A DNA stretch of 64,000 nt from an uncultured Bacteroides sp. (GCA_944321465.1 CALULL010000012.1:1-64000); one strand, 5' to 3'; positions 42,156 through 52,290 are shown, counted from the first letter of the stretch. Notes: generated by a model not told the origin, from the letters alone. A program made the numbers and translations.

Positions 42156-43284
42156 GGTGCGGGCGTTTCCGCCTTCCTGTCAGTCTTTTAATCCATAAGT
42201 AGTAACCGGTGAGAGGGAGAGATGCACCCAGCAAGGCTGCCAGAAACCAGAGCACACGGGTGGCTGTTCCTCCGAAACTTCCTACATGTACCGAGTATAT
42301 CCAGCCTCTCAGCTTTCCTTGCCGGGGGGTAGTCTCGTGGGGTTTCGCGTCCTGCAGTTCGCCCGTGAGGGGGTCGAAAGTGTAGCGGTCGGAGGCACGC
42401 TGGTTGCCCAGGCGTGAGAAGGCCACTGTGGCGTTTCCATCGGCGACGGTGATTTGTGCATGTCCGGGGTTACGTTCCTGCAAGGTCTTCACCACCTGCT
42501 CCCAATGGGCAAACGTCGTTTCGCTCTCCGACCCGTCCGGCTTGTTGCGTTCCTGTCGTTGCGGGCTGCTGTCTCCGTGGCTGCTTTGTTGTGCCCGTGT
42601 CTCCGCACCGAAGAGGCTGTAGAACCCCGTGCGGTACCAGCCGAACGACCACGTTAGTCCCGTCAGTGCCATGACTGCCAGCAGGAGCAGCGCGTACATT
42701 CCACCGGCTACGTGCAGGCTGTACCAGAAGCGTCGCCAGCCTTTGCGTAGTGTCAGTTTCAGGCTGTTGGCCAGTGCCTTCTTTGTGCGCGGCCACCAAA
42801 GGACAACGCCCGAAAGCAGCACCGCAACGAACAGCAGGGTACTGATGCCCACAATCGTCTTGCCCCAGAAGATGCCGCCACCTTCGGGACGGCTGCCCAA
42901 CAGCCAGCGGTGCAGGCTGAACATGGTGCGGAAGAAGGGCAGGCGTTCGTATCGTCCGAGTTCCTCGCCCGTGTAGGGGTTGACGAACACGGAGGCACGC
43001 TTGGGTTTGGAGAGGTTCACCTGATAGCTGCACTTCGGGTCGGGGCAGACGGTGACTCCTGTCACCTGCACATCGGGCGGGAGCGTGGATGCCACCTGCC
43101 CGGCCACTTGCCCCACGGGCAGAGGACGGGCACCGGCCTGCTCCACGTAGTACAGCTCCGGGCGTACAAGTCGGGTGATTTCCTTCTCAAAGACCAGCAT
43201 GGCTCCCGAAAAGCATATCAGCGTGACGACGATGCCGAAGGGCACGGAGAGCCAAAGGTGTATGTCGCGGAATAGTCTTCTCAT
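42145..43284 (-). CDS. xusC: PepSY-type inner-membrane protein (XusC-like)
   Basis: The 379-residue protein has a PepSY-associated transmembrane fold: a helix at residues about 14-36, a large periplasmic PepSY domain, then helices near 135-160, 185-210 and 345-367. Iron-regulated PiuB-type proteins look the same. It is the last of three genes with a TonB receptor and DUF4374 lipoprotein, the order of the xusABC xenosiderophore operon of Bacteroides thetaiotaomicron, where XusC is the inner-membrane component. It may reduce or move iron-siderophore across the inner membrane. Assignment rests on gene order and architecture. Confidence 0.75.
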   Translation of the reverse strand: MRRLFRDIHLWLSVPFGIVVTLICFSGAMLVFEKEITRLVRPELYYVEQAGARPLPVGQVAGQVASTLPPDVQVTGVTVCPDPKCSYQVNLSKPKRASVFVNPYTGEELGRYERLPFFRTMFSLHRWLLGSRPEGGGIFWGKTIVGISTLLFVAVLLSGVVLWWPRTKKALANSLKLTLRKGWRRFWYSLHVAGGMYALLLLAVMALTGLTWSFGWYRTGFYSLFGAETRAQQSSHGDSSPQRQERNKPDGSESETTFAHWEQVVKTLQERNPGHAQITVADGNATVAFSRLGNQRASDRYTFDPLTGELQDAKPHETTPRQGKLRGWIYSVHVGSFGGTATRVLWFLAALLGASLPLTGYYLWIKRLTGRRKRPHLTA

Positions 43285-43345
43285 AATAGTAAGGTGGCAA
43301 TCCTCCTCCTTTCCCGCAAGTGGGGAGAGGGGAGGAGGGGATGTC

Positions 43346-44824
43346 CTATTGGGCTGTTGCGCTCAGTCTGCCGAGTGCCGAGACGCTGTTGGCCTCGATG
43401 GTGATGCCCTTGGTGGCGGTCATGCTCTTGGGGTCTATCCTGTAGATGGCGGGCTGGGCACCGTCGGTCGTGGCCACGGGGATGTAGGCATAGCCGCCTT
43501 CGCTGTAGGGCGTTCCGTAGCTGGAGATGACGCTGCGGTCGGGCAGTCCCTGGCTGAGGACGGTGAGTGTCTGCGTGCTTCCGTGGAAGACGGCCAGCTC
43601 GCTGCGGTCGGCTTTGCTGGAGTTGGCTATCATGTCCTCCACGCCTTTGCCATACATCTGGAGCAGGAAGTAGTCCTCGGTGATGTGCCAGCAGCGGAAC
43701 ATGGGGTTGCCGTTGCCTTGTGCCTCCAGGTTGACGTAGTAGGTGTCGTCAAACGTCGTTTCGCCAGCCTTGATGCGCACCACGCCCGAGGGCAGTTTGC
43801 CTTCTACTTTATAGAGCGTGTGTAGTTGCCCGTCGGCATCTTCTACCGTAGACTCGGCCTTCGACGTGCGTCCGAAGCCCGGCGAGAACACGTAGATGTC
43901 GCCGTTGTCGGCTGCCCAGATGGTCTGGTAGTACTGCGACCTCATGCGTCCGCTGGCAAAGCCTATCTTGCCCGTGCGGGCTATGACGGGAGTCTCGTCG
44001 AAGGAGTCGCCGCTGTAGATGGCCACGAACGCGCTGTCGGGGTACTGCGTGGCGGGTATCTGTCCGGGAGTGTACTGTCCCGAGCCGCTGCCGCCGCTGT
44101 GGTCGGTGACGAGCTTGGGGTCGCTCACCTTGTCGGCATACTTCACCACGCCGTAGTGGCTCATGCCCATCGGCACGACCGAGGTGTAGAGCTTGCCGTT
44201 GGCTTCGACAAATCCGGCAAAGGAGACCGACTCGCCGTTGCCCAGGAAGTCCTCGGCCAGGCGGCTGCCTGTGCGTGTGCTGGCATCGGTGGCACTGAGG
44301 TAGTTGAATTGCAGGTACTTGGCATAGAGCACTTCGCCCGCTTCGTTGGTGACGCTCTCCTGAGTGCCCACGTTGGTCGAAGCCGTGATGACGTTGTCTC
44401 CCCACGTGCCGTAGGTTGTTGTGCGGTTGAAAGTGTAGCGTCGTGCTTCCTCGGCTTTGCCCGTCAGGGGGTTGAGGGCATAGGCAAAGGCTGTGCCCTG
44501 TCCGCCGTCGTTGTACTGGAAGTTGAACAGATAGGCATCCTTGTAGAATATCCAGTTGGAGCCGCTCTCGGTCTCAAAGCCGTTGCCGATGGTCGAGAGG
44601 TTACCTTCGTCCAGCGTCTCGGACGTGGTGAGGTACATGGCCGTAGAGCCCGAACCTCCGGCCTCGGCTGCCACGACGTAGCGCGACACGGTTTCGCCCG
44701 GCTGTGTGCCGTTGCCGTTGTCATTGCCGCCTGTCATCGTTTCGTTCTCGTCGCTGCAAGCGGCCAGCAGGCTGCCTGTGCAAAGGGCCGCAGCCAGGAC
44801 CCATAGATGGTTTCTTTTTCTCAT
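43346..44824 (-). CDS. xusB: DUF4374 lipoprotein, siderophore-binding XusB-like
   Basis: The 492-residue protein has a lipoprotein signal ([17 protein letters not shown], then LLAAC with the lipid Cys at about 22) and an Asn/Gly-rich linker. The rest repeats beta-strand segments (for example [37 protein letters not shown]) consistent with a beta-propeller. XusB of B. thetaiotaomicron is a lipoprotein of this kind that binds enterobactin-type siderophores at the cell surface. ATG 44824 is chosen because a canonical signal peptide begins there. It sits 259 bp after xusA, a gap filled with a 22-bp array. Confidence 0.78.
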   Translation of the reverse strand: MRKRNHLWVLAAALCTGSLLAACSDENETMTGGNDNGNGTQPGETVSRYVVAAEAGGSGSTAMYLTTSETLDEGNLSTIGNGFETESGSNWIFYKDAYLFNFQYNDGGQGTAFAYALNPLTGKAEEARRYTFNRTTTYGTWGDNVITASTNVGTQESVTNEAGEVLYAKYLQFNYLSATDASTRTGSRLAEDFLGNGESVSFAGFVEANGKLYTSVVPMGMSHYGVVKYADKVSDPKLVTDHSGGSGSGQYTPGQIPATQYPDSAFVAIYSGDSFDETPVIARTGKIGFASGRMRSQYYQTIWAADNGDIYVFSPGFGRTSKAESTVEDADGQLHTLYKVEGKLPSGVVRIKAGETTFDDTYYVNLEAQGNGNPMFRCWHITEDYFLLQMYGKGVEDMIANSSKADRSELAVFHGSTQTLTVLSQGLPDRSVISSYGTPYSEGGYAYIPVATTDGAQPAIYRIDPKSMTATKGITIEANSVSALGRLSATAQ

Positions 44825-44958
44825 TGTCGTTTCTTTTTTAAGTGGTGTTATGTGTCGTGCAGGCTTCTGCGGGCTTGGGGCCGTGGGAGTCCTGCGTGTT
44901 GGTTGTCGGTCTGCGGCGGCTGCCGCTACGCCTGCCTCCTGCGGGGGTGCCGAGGGGG

Positions 44959-45046
44959 CATCGGGTGGCACGGGTTTGCCCGGTTGGTGGCACGGGTGCG
45001 CCCGGTCGGTGGCACAGGTATGCCCGTCCGCTGGCACAGGTGCGCT
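44959..45046. repeat. 22-bp tandem array, copy 4, between xusA and xusB
   Basis: Four units end exactly 22 bp apart (44980, 45002, 45024, 45046). Units include GGTGGCACGGGTGCGCC and GGTGGCACAGGTATGCC. It lies inside the presumed xus transcript, between two genes of one operon. Confidence 0.7.
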
Positions 45047-45083
45047 CCCCCGGGGCTGTCCGGGGCGGACTTGCGGCTTGTCC

Positions 45084-47507
45084 TCATCCGCCGAAGTACA
45101 CCCTGAACTTGCCGTAGAAGGCGCGTCCGGCCTTCTGCAGGCTGAAGTTGTCGTATAGCTTGGCATCCGTCAGGTTGCGGCACTCGAAGGAGAAGTTGTA
45201 GCGTCCGTTCTGCATGGTGTAGCCCAGGGTGAGGTTGTGGGACAGCTGCTCGGGGACGACGCTCTTGGTGGAGGCATCGCCGAAGGCTTCCCAGTAGAGG
45301 GGGAAGTCGTGCTGGTAGAAGCCGTCGTAGGTGAGTGTCAGCACGTTGCCTTCGCGGATGCAGTCGTGCCAGATGAAGTTGGCATCGAACGAGGCGTACA
45401 TGTAGGGCTGGTTGGGCATGCGCTGTCCGTAGGTGAGGCTTTGCTGCTGCGTGCCGCCTGCCAGGTAGCGTTCGTCGTCGCGTATGTTGGTGTTGTTGAA
45501 CGTGCCTCCCAGGTTGAACCATCGGCTGTAGCTGTAGCGTGCCGAGAGGTTGAAGCCCTTGGTCTTCACCCGTCCGTGGTTCTCGTAGTAGCCGAAGCTC
45601 ATGCCGCCCACGCGGTCGAGTCCCCGGCGGATGTAGTCCTTGGTGTCGCGGTAGATGAGGCTACCTTCCACGTAGATGCCGTGCAGCCCTACTTGCCGGT
45701 TGTAGCTGAGGTTGAGGTTGAGGTTGTGGCTGTTCTCGGGGCGCAGGTCGGCGCGTCCGGCTTCCAGGTCTTCGTCGCCGAAAAGTTCGTCGGTGGTGGG
45801 CAGGCGGTAGGCTTTCTCGTAGGAAAGCTTGGCTTGCAGGCCGTCAAGGATGAAGTAGGTGCCTGCTGCGCCATAGCCCCACGCGCTGACGCGCTGTGTC
45901 TGGCTGATGTAGTCGCCTATGCCGTCGGCGCTCTGTGAGACGGGACCCCGGTTGTACTGGTTGTAGTATTTGCCAAAGGCCGACAGGTTCCACCGCTCGG
46001 AAGGCATCAGGCGGTAGGACAGGCCGGTGATGTTCTTGCGCGTCACTTTGGGGATGCTGAAGTCCGACAGCTTGGAGCTGCCTTCGACGTAGGAGCGGCT
46101 GGTGCGCTTGAAGGTGCTCACGACGTGGCTCAGGGTAAAGGCGTGTGCCCGTCCCAGTCGGTAGTTGGCCGTCAGGGTGCCGTTCCAGTTGGTGTTGCGC
46201 GACTCGCTGTTCTGGTACGACTGTTCGCCGGGCGTTCCCGTGTACTTGCTCTGTCCCAGCCAGTTGTATTTATAGGTGGCGGTGTCGATGTTCTGTGTGA
46301 GGTTGTGGTTGTAGTTGGCTGTTGCCACTACGTCGAGCCCCCGCACGAGAAGGTTGCGTTTGCTGTACTCCAGCGAGGGGACGAAGGAGTGGCCCTTGCG
46401 GTGCTTTTGCCCGAAGACGATGTACTGGTACACGCCTGTCTGTATCTCTTTGTAATAGTTGTTATAGTTGAAGCCCAGCATGAGGCGGTCGGCCCAGAGC
46501 TTGTCGACTACGCCCAACTTGCCAATGACGGCCTCGTTGTGGAACTGGTCGTTGAAGCGTCTGACGTGGTGGACCTTCCTCGTGTCGGTGCTTTCGCTGC
46601 CGTCGGGGGCAAACTCGGTGACGTAGTTGTCTATGTAGTAGTCGTTGTCCGAGAAATTCTGGAAGGCGTTCAGCTCGTAGGTGAAGCCGTTTTTCAGCGT
46701 CTGCCCGAAGTTGAGGTAGGACTTGTGGGTATTGAATGAGCCGTAGCTGTAGGAGGCATCCAGGTGCCAGCGGCGACGTTGCTTGCCGGTGACGATGTTG
46801 ACCACTCCGCCCAGCGCGTCGGTGCCGAAGCCCACGGGCACTACGCCCTTGTACACCTCGATGCGTTCGGCAAAGTTGACGGGCAGGTTGTTCAGGTCGA
46901 GGGCTTGTCCGGCTCCCTCTTGGGGCACGCCGTCGATGAACACTTTGACGTGTTTGCCGCTGAAGCCGTCGAGCATGAGCTGCATGTCCGATCCCACGCC
47001 GCCGCTCTCGCGCAGCTTCATGCCCGGTGCCTTGGCCAGGACATCGCTCAGGTTCTTGGCCGTGTTCTGCATCTCGGTGGCATCGACGGCCACGGCATTG
47101 TAGGCCGAACGCTTCACGCGCGATACGCCGTTGGAGGTCACGGTCACCTCGTCAAGTTGGTGGGTGAAAGGTTTGAGGCGTATGTTCAGTCTCAGTCGCC
47201 GGTCGGATTCAAGGCGTACACAGCGTTCCACGCTCTCGTAGCCGATGGCCGAGACCACCAGTGTGTAGTCGCCTGCCGGTGCTTTGATGTGGTAGAGGCC
47301 CTCGTCGTCGGTGATGCTGCCCAAGGCGGTACCCTTGAGCTGCACGGTGGCGTAGTCCACCACGCCTCCCTCGGCCGAGACGACACGCCCCGACAGCAAG
47401 GCGTGGCGTCCCCCGTGGTGGCGGTGCTGGGCGTGCAGGGGCAGGCACAGCAGCGTCAGCAAGGCCAGCAGGGCGAGAAGGGTTGTCTTTCCTATATGTT
47501 CCATCAT
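45084..47507 (-). CDS. xusA: TonB-dependent outer-membrane receptor (XusA-like)
   Basis: The 807-residue receptor has a signal peptide (residues 2-24), then His-rich QHRHHGGRH, a CarboxypepD_reg-like beta-sandwich ([20 protein letters not shown], about 35-110), a plug ([40 protein letters not shown]) and a 22-strand barrel ending in [10 protein letters not shown] with the terminal-strand aromatic pattern. It imports a substrate driven by TonB. In the order receptor, DUF4374 lipoprotein, PepSY membrane protein it matches xusABC, so a ferric siderophore is the best guess. Start at the first ATG of a double ATG (47507/47504). Confidence 0.85.
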   Translation of the reverse strand: MMEHIGKTTLLALLALLTLLCLPLHAQHRHHGGRHALLSGRVVSAEGGVVDYATVQLKGTALGSITDDEGLYHIKAPAGDYTLVVSAIGYESVERCVRLESDRRLRLNIRLKPFTHQLDEVTVTSNGVSRVKRSAYNAVAVDATEMQNTAKNLSDVLAKAPGMKLRESGGVGSDMQLMLDGFSGKHVKVFIDGVPQEGAGQALDLNNLPVNFAERIEVYKGVVPVGFGTDALGGVVNIVTGKQRRRWHLDASYSYGSFNTHKSYLNFGQTLKNGFTYELNAFQNFSDNDYYIDNYVTEFAPDGSESTDTRKVHHVRRFNDQFHNEAVIGKLGVVDKLWADRLMLGFNYNNYYKEIQTGVYQYIVFGQKHRKGHSFVPSLEYSKRNLLVRGLDVVATANYNHNLTQNIDTATYKYNWLGQSKYTGTPGEQSYQNSESRNTNWNGTLTANYRLGRAHAFTLSHVVSTFKRTSRSYVEGSSKLSDFSIPKVTRKNITGLSYRLMPSERWNLSAFGKYYNQYNRGPVSQSADGIGDYISQTQRVSAWGYGAAGTYFILDGLQAKLSYEKAYRLPTTDELFGDEDLEAGRADLRPENSHNLNLNLSYNRQVGLHGIYVEGSLIYRDTKDYIRRGLDRVGGMSFGYYENHGRVKTKGFNLSARYSYSRWFNLGGTFNNTNIRDDERYLAGGTQQQSLTYGQRMPNQPYMYASFDANFIWHDCIREGNVLTLTYDGFYQHDFPLYWEAFGDASTKSVVPEQLSHNLTLGYTMQNGRYNFSFECRNLTDAKLYDNFSLQKAGRAFYGKFRVYFGG

Positions 47508-47566
47508 GTGTGTATAAACGTAGGTTAGTGAAACTTTTGGCTTAGGTTTGCTTTCAAAATGCGGGG

Positions 47567-47597
47567 CAAAGGTAAGGGACTGCCCGTTCTCCTGCAA
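47567..47597 (-). promoter_or_regulatory. Promoter of the xus-like operon
   Basis: The complement of 47567-47574 is TACCTTTG (-7) with TTG (complement of 47595-47597) as a weak -33. It is 60 bp upstream of xusA. I see no obvious Fur-type palindrome here. In the rest of the 561-bp gap only the 129-bp element is recognisable. Confidence 0.6.
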
Positions 47598-47837
47598 TCG
47601 CCATTTGAGGGTAAAAGCGACAACGGAGGACTGCTCTCGGCAATTTGTCAATCACAACAAGTGGGTACTTGTCATTTCTTTGTCAAGCCCGGCGGCGGGC
47701 GCGGACGGAGGGGACGGAGTTCGCCGCCGGGCGGTTGCCAGAATGGGTGATGCGAAATCATGGCCGTCCAGAGAGACCTCTGCAAAGTTCCGAACGCCCT
47801 GTTGTATATCAATACCCTACAAAAGTGTGCTTTTTAA

Positions 47838-47966
47838 CCCAAATCGGTCATTAGAGTCCAAAGCGATTTCGTTTTGCCGCCGTGCTGATTGGCAGGACGA
47901 AGGGGCTTGGAAAGCCAGAGAAAGATTGTCAAGCACACGGCAATGCGGTCTAATGACCGATTGGGG
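47838..47966. repeat. 129-bp palindromic MITE-like element, copy C
   Basis: Begins CCCAAATCGGTCATTAGA (47838-47855) and ends TCTAATGACCGATTGGGG (47949-47966). It has exactly the length of the copy at 21889-22017 and aligns to it in reverse orientation. TTAA directly borders both ends (47834-47837 and 47967-47970), a possible target duplication. It lies between the xusA upstream region and the 3' end of the nuclease gene. Confidence 0.85.
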
Positions 47967-48068
47967 TTAAAGGCTGGGGTGGCTTGTTTTCCTGCTTCTC
48001 ATTGGTAAGGGACAGGGTACGAGGTACGGAAATGCAAGTGCATGTTCTTGCCCCTAATCCCTGGTGAC

Positions 48069-49112
48069 TCAATAACTCTTCAAGAGGTCTGTGTAGATGG
48101 GCAGGTGGTCGCTGAAGCCGCCTTGGTAGTATTTTCCCTTGTAGGTGCGTAGAGGGACGGGGTCGGAGTAGGGGCCGCTTTTGGCCAGAAGGAACGGGGC
48201 GGAAAAGATGCGGGCTTGGGCTTCGGAGGTGTGCCAGCCTGCGTCGGGGCGCAGCAGGTTGCCCGATACGATGATGTGGTCCAGCGACTGCCATTCGCCC
48301 TGGTATTTGTAGGTACCCTGCTTCCGGCTGAGGGCTTGCCGCCCCAGCAGGTCGTAGAGACTGTGCGGATGCGGGTCTCCTCCCTCGGTTGGCGGCAGTC
48401 CGACTCTGAGCAACTTCAGGGAGGGGCTTTTCAGCTCGCAGTTCATGTCCCCCATGATGAGCAGTCGTGGCGTTTGTCTGAGGCGTGCCAGTGAGTCGGC
48501 GGTATGCTTCAGGACCTGTGCCACTTTCTTGCGGTAGCGTCCGTTGCTGGTCGTGTTTCCGGCTTTCGAGGGCAAGTGGCACACCAGTATATCGATTGTG
48601 TCGGCTCGTGGCAACAGGCCGCAGACGTGTAGGATGTCGCGTGTGGGGTGCTCGCGACTGCGGGGCGGCGCGATGCGTATGCTCTGGTGGTGCAGGGGCT
48701 TGAAGAGGGCGGGCTGGTAGAGCAGGGCCACGTCGATGCCTCTGCGGTCGGGCGAGTTGGTCATGAGGTAGCGGTAGCCCAGGGTGCGTAGCGGAGAACG
48801 CTGTGTGAGGTCGAGCATCACGCTGTCGTTTTCCACCTCGCACAGGGCGATGAGGGCCGGTGGTATGCCCTCGCCTACGGCGATGATGACGCGGGCGATG
48901 TTGTCCAGTTTGCGGTGGTAGCGTCGTACACTCCATTGCAGGTCGCCTCCGGGCAGGTAGTCGGTGTCGTCCTTCAGCGAGTCGTGGCGGAGGTCGAAAA
49001 GGTTTTCTACGTTGTAGGTCATGATGCGCATACACATGGGCTCCTGCGCCAGCAAGTCCAGTGTGGGCGTGGCAGACAGTAGCAGCAGGAGCAAGAGGGT
49101 GAGGGGGCGCAT
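48069..49112 (-). CDS. Secreted endonuclease/exonuclease/phosphatase-family protein
   Basis: The 347-residue protein has a signal peptide (residues 1-23, ending LDLLAQ). The EEP fold follows: MTYNVENLFD (residues about 31-40, metal-binding Asn), ALCEVEND (Glu), VCHLPSKAG (catalytic His region), LLIMGDMNCELKSP (Asp-x-Asn) and FSDHLPIYTDL (terminal Asp-His pair). It should cleave phosphodiester or phosphomonoester bonds, in nucleic acid or lipids, in the periplasm or outside. ATG 49112 places the signal peptide at the N-terminus. The beta-helix lipoprotein gene lies 25 bp upstream on the same strand. Confidence 0.85.
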   Translation of the reverse strand: MRPLTLLLLLLLSATPTLDLLAQEPMCMRIMTYNVENLFDLRHDSLKDDTDYLPGGDLQWSVRRYHRKLDNIARVIIAVGEGIPPALIALCEVENDSVMLDLTQRSPLRTLGYRYLMTNSPDRRGIDVALLYQPALFKPLHHQSIRIAPPRSREHPTRDILHVCGLLPRADTIDILVCHLPSKAGNTTSNGRYRKKVAQVLKHTADSLARLRQTPRLLIMGDMNCELKSPSLKLLRVGLPPTEGGDPHPHSLYDLLGRQALSRKQGTYKYQGEWQSLDHIIVSGNLLRPDAGWHTSEAQARIFSAPFLLAKSGPYSDPVPLRTYKGKYYQGGFSDHLPIYTDLLKSY

Positions 49113-49137
49113 GTGGGTTGAAGCTTGGGATTTGAGG

Positions 49138-50568
49138 CTATTCCTGTTGTTGCCCGTCGTCCTGCGGCTGGGCTTCGTAGCAACCGGCATCGGGAGCCGC
49201 ATCGGTAAGGCGTGGATTGCCGTCCCGGTCGAGGGGGTAGGCTTGCGCGTCGGCGGGGTTCCCCCAGTCTATGACTTGTGATTCGGCGGTGGGTCGGAAG
49301 TTGTACTCCTGTGTGCGGTCGTCCATCAGCACAAAGTTGCTCTCGTCCTCCCAGCGCACGTTGACTATTTGGTCGTTCGACTCTTCTATCGAGTGTATGA
49401 CGCTGTGGGAGAAGTAATAGTTAAAGGCGACGGCCTGGTCTTCGCTGACTTCGCCCATCAGCTCGTCGCTGCCTGCGCCGGTTATAAGGCAGTTCAGGAA
49501 GCGGGCCTGCTGCAAGGGGCAGACTGCTCCGTTGCTTTGGTTGGCAAAGCGCAGGGCGACGCCTTCGCGCACGTTCCAGCTGAAGAAGTTGGCCAATGTG
49601 CAGTGGGTGAAGGTGTAGTCTCCGCCTCTCAGGGCTACGCAGTCGCCTCCCGCATTGCTTATTTCTGAGTTGGCAATGCTGGCCTTGCAGTTGGTCAGTT
49701 CAAGGGCGTGTCCTGCGGTCTGGTGGATGATGGAGTTTTCCATGTATAGCTTGTCGCGGTCTGTAGTGGAAGAGTCGCATCGTATGCCGAAGTTTCCTCC
49801 GTGTACATCGGCATAGGCCAGTCGGTTGTCAAAACTTTCGGGATAGATGCGTATGCCTCCCCATTGGCCGGGCAGGCGGTCGTAGGGCAGGTAGGGGAAT
49901 AGGCGGTCGGTGCGGTCTCCGCGAAAGACGACGGGGGATTGCAAGGTTCCTTCGACCGACAGAGAACCGTGTATGTGGAGCACGGCTTGGTCGTGGAAGT
50001 AGAGGCGTGTCCCGGCTCCGAGCGTGAGGCGTGCCCCGGCGGCTACGGTCAGACTGTCGTAGACTAAGACCGGGCGGTCGGGTTGCATGAGCGTGTCGTG
50101 TGCGACGACGTGTCCCCGTAGCGACAAGGCATCTTGTGCATAGGCCAGTAGCTTCAGGTCTTGCGTGTTGCCGTTGAGCAGGAATACGATGGAGTCCCGG
50201 ATAGCTGTTGGCACGGGTGTGCCTTGTGTGGGTAGAGTGGCTTCGACAAAGAGGTACATGCTATCGTGTCGGGCAATGCGTATGTTGTCAAACTGCCGTC
50301 CCGACATGCCGTCCACGTTAATCCTAAATCCGGTGTTCTCGCCGTCGGCCAAGGTTATGGAAGAGATGAGCAGGGCTTCGTCGTTGGGGTTGTACACCAT
50401 GATTTGCTGGGTAGAGGTGGGTATTCCGGTAAGAACCGTATCCATAAATAAGGTGTCTTGGGAAAAACTCAGACGCAGGGATGTGTCTGCGGAGAAGTCG
50501 TCGAAGTCGGTGCATGCGGAGGTTGCCATGCACAGTGCTATCAGGTAGGGCAAGAATTTTTTCGTCAT
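49138..50568 (-). CDS. Right-handed beta-helix lipoprotein
   Basis: The 476-residue protein has a lipoprotein signal (MATSAC, Cys about 19). The N-terminal ~140 residues are beta-rich with an Ig-like look (TQQIMVYNPNDEALLISSI). The middle (about 180-400) has parallel beta-helix features: short repeated turns with Asn and Gly (GHALELTNCKASIANSEISN, CVALRGGDYTFTHCTLANF). The C-terminus ends DAGCYEAQ, a common end of such Bacteroidota proteins. It is probably surface-exposed and may bind or cut polysaccharide, but no catalytic motif is clear. It is cotranscribed with the EEP protein. Confidence 0.75.
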   Translation of the reverse strand: MTKKFLPYLIALCMATSACTDFDDFSADTSLRLSFSQDTLFMDTVLTGIPTSTQQIMVYNPNDEALLISSITLADGENTGFRINVDGMSGRQFDNIRIARHDSMYLFVEATLPTQGTPVPTAIRDSIVFLLNGNTQDLKLLAYAQDALSLRGHVVAHDTLMQPDRPVLVYDSLTVAAGARLTLGAGTRLYFHDQAVLHIHGSLSVEGTLQSPVVFRGDRTDRLFPYLPYDRLPGQWGGIRIYPESFDNRLAYADVHGGNFGIRCDSSTTDRDKLYMENSIIHQTAGHALELTNCKASIANSEISNAGGDCVALRGGDYTFTHCTLANFFSWNVREGVALRFANQSNGAVCPLQQARFLNCLITGAGSDELMGEVSEDQAVAFNYYFSHSVIHSIEESNDQIVNVRWEDESNFVLMDDRTQEYNFRPTAESQVIDWGNPADAQAYPLDRDGNPRLTDAAPDAGCYEAQPQDDGQQQE

Positions 50569-50659
50569 TGGTGTGTGCCGGTTTCGGACGGTTGCATATA
50601 AAATTAGAGCAGGGACACGAATGCGTGCCCCTGCTCTGTTTAACGGTGCGAGGTCGGTT

Positions 50660-52123
50660 TTATTGCTCGCTGGACGGTATATGTTTGAGAATGTCCAGCA
50701 AGTGTTTCCAGAACTTGGCGACGGTAGGAATGTTCATCCGTTCGTCGGGCGAGTGTACTCCTTGCAAGGTAGGTCCGAAGGAAATCATGTCCAATTCCGG
50801 GTACTTGCTCAGGAAGAGTCCGCATTCTAGACCGGCATGTATGGCTTTTACCTTAGGTTCGGTACCAAACAGGCGTTTGTATGACTCGGTGGCTATGTGC
50901 AGTATCTCGGAGTGGGTGTTGGGCTTCCATCCGGGGTATCCTTCGGTGTGTTCCACGGTGGCACCTCCCAGCAGGAAAGCGGCTTCGACCATGTTGGCAA
51001 TGTTGCGTTTGGCCGATTCTATGGAACTGCGTTGGCTGGTGAGAATGCGTATCGTGTTGTCTTGTCCCATCTTGACCGAAGCCAGGTTGGTCGATGTCTC
51101 CACCAGGCCTGGGATGTCTTGGCTCATGGCAAACACCCCGTGGGGGACGGCGTAGAGCGAGAGAAGCAGGTTGCGTGCCGTAGTTTTGTCGATGGCTTTG
51201 GGACGTGCGTTCTCGGTTTCCATTTCTATCTTGACATCGGGATCGGTGATGGCCAGTTCGTCTGCCACTTCGGAGGAGAACACATTTAGGGAAGCCCGCA
51301 AGTCGTGTTTGTGTTCTTCGGGTATGGCTATTACGGCATGGGCTTCGCGGGCTATGGCGTTGTGCAGGTTGCCTCCGTCGATTTCGCAGAGGTACAGGTC
51401 GTATTGGCGCGACACGTCGAACAGGAAGCGGTTCAATATTTTGTTGGCATTTCCTCTGCCCAGGTGTATGTCTCCTCCCGAGTGTCCTCCGCGCAATCCT
51501 TTGACCTGTATTTTGCAGAAGAAGTAGTTGGCGGGAACGTCAGTTTCTTGGTAGTGGAATACGGCCAGTGTATTCACGCCGCCGGCACAGCCAATAAACA
51601 GTTCTCCCTCATCTTCCGAGTCGAGGTTCAGCAGGATGGTTCCTTCCATGAAGCCCTTTTTCAGTGCTGAAGCTCCTGTAAGCCCTGTCTCTTCGTCCAC
51701 GGTAAACAGGCATTCTATGGGGCCATGCTCTATGGTGTCGTCTGTCAGGACTGCCAGTTCGGTGGCCACTCCTATGCCATTGTCGGCCCCCAGGGTTGTG
51801 CCTTTGGCTTTCATCCATTCGCCGTCTATTTCTGTTTCGATGGGGTCGTTCAGGAAGTCGTGTTTCACGTCGTTGTTCTTCTCGCACACCATGTCTACGT
51901 GTGACTGCAAAATCACGGTCTTGCGGTTTTCCATGCCGGGGGTAGCCTTTTTCTTTATAAGAACGTTTCCGGCTTCGTCGACTTGGGTCTCCAACTGATG
52001 CTTTTGTCCGAAGTCTTTCAGATAAGCTACGATTTTCTCTTCTCTTTTCGAGGGACGGGGCACTTTGCATATTTCTTCAAAATAGCGGAAAACGCCCTCC
52101 GGTTTCAGGTTCTCTTTTTCCAT
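50660..52123 (-). CDS. pepD: Aminoacyl-histidine dipeptidase (M20C family)
   Basis: The 487-residue cytosolic zinc peptidase cleaves dipeptides of the Xaa-His type. It has the M20 catalytic pattern: LQSHVDMVCEKN (first His and Asp, about residues 73-84), TTLGADNGIGVA (bridging Asp), TVDEETGLTGA (catalytic Glu pair, about 143-153), NLDSEDEGELFIG (Asp) and a C-terminal HAGLECGLFLSK (His and Glu). A lid/dimerisation domain occupies the middle. Length is typical of PepD. It is transcribed alone. Confidence 0.95.
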   Translation of the reverse strand: MEKENLKPEGVFRYFEEICKVPRPSKREEKIVAYLKDFGQKHQLETQVDEAGNVLIKKKATPGMENRKTVILQSHVDMVCEKNNDVKHDFLNDPIETEIDGEWMKAKGTTLGADNGIGVATELAVLTDDTIEHGPIECLFTVDEETGLTGASALKKGFMEGTILLNLDSEDEGELFIGCAGGVNTLAVFHYQETDVPANYFFCKIQVKGLRGGHSGGDIHLGRGNANKILNRFLFDVSRQYDLYLCEIDGGNLHNAIAREAHAVIAIPEEHKHDLRASLNVFSSEVADELAITDPDVKIEMETENARPKAIDKTTARNLLLSLYAVPHGVFAMSQDIPGLVETSTNLASVKMGQDNTIRILTSQRSSIESAKRNIANMVEAAFLLGGATVEHTEGYPGWKPNTHSEILHIATESYKRLFGTEPKVKAIHAGLECGLFLSKYPELDMISFGPTLQGVHSPDERMNIPTVAKFWKHLLDILKHIPSSEQ

Positions 52124-52282
52124 AATAGTAGTTTACGGGTTCTTAGTTTTTTAATAACAGATGTCTTTATTCTTTATTCTTAATGCTTACAGCCTGTGCT
52201 AAATATGGTTAATTTGATAGTTCTCGTTGCCTCGTTTCCCTTTTTTAGGGTAAAAGATAACGGCATACTCCTGTCAAACCTC

Positions 52283-52290
52283 TATATTTG
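52283..52290 (+). promoter_or_regulatory. -7 element upstream of the small membrane protein/OmpH genes
   Basis: TATATTTG at 52283-52290 matches the -7 consensus, 20 bp before the start at 52311. It divides the divergent gap from pepD. Confidence 0.6.
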
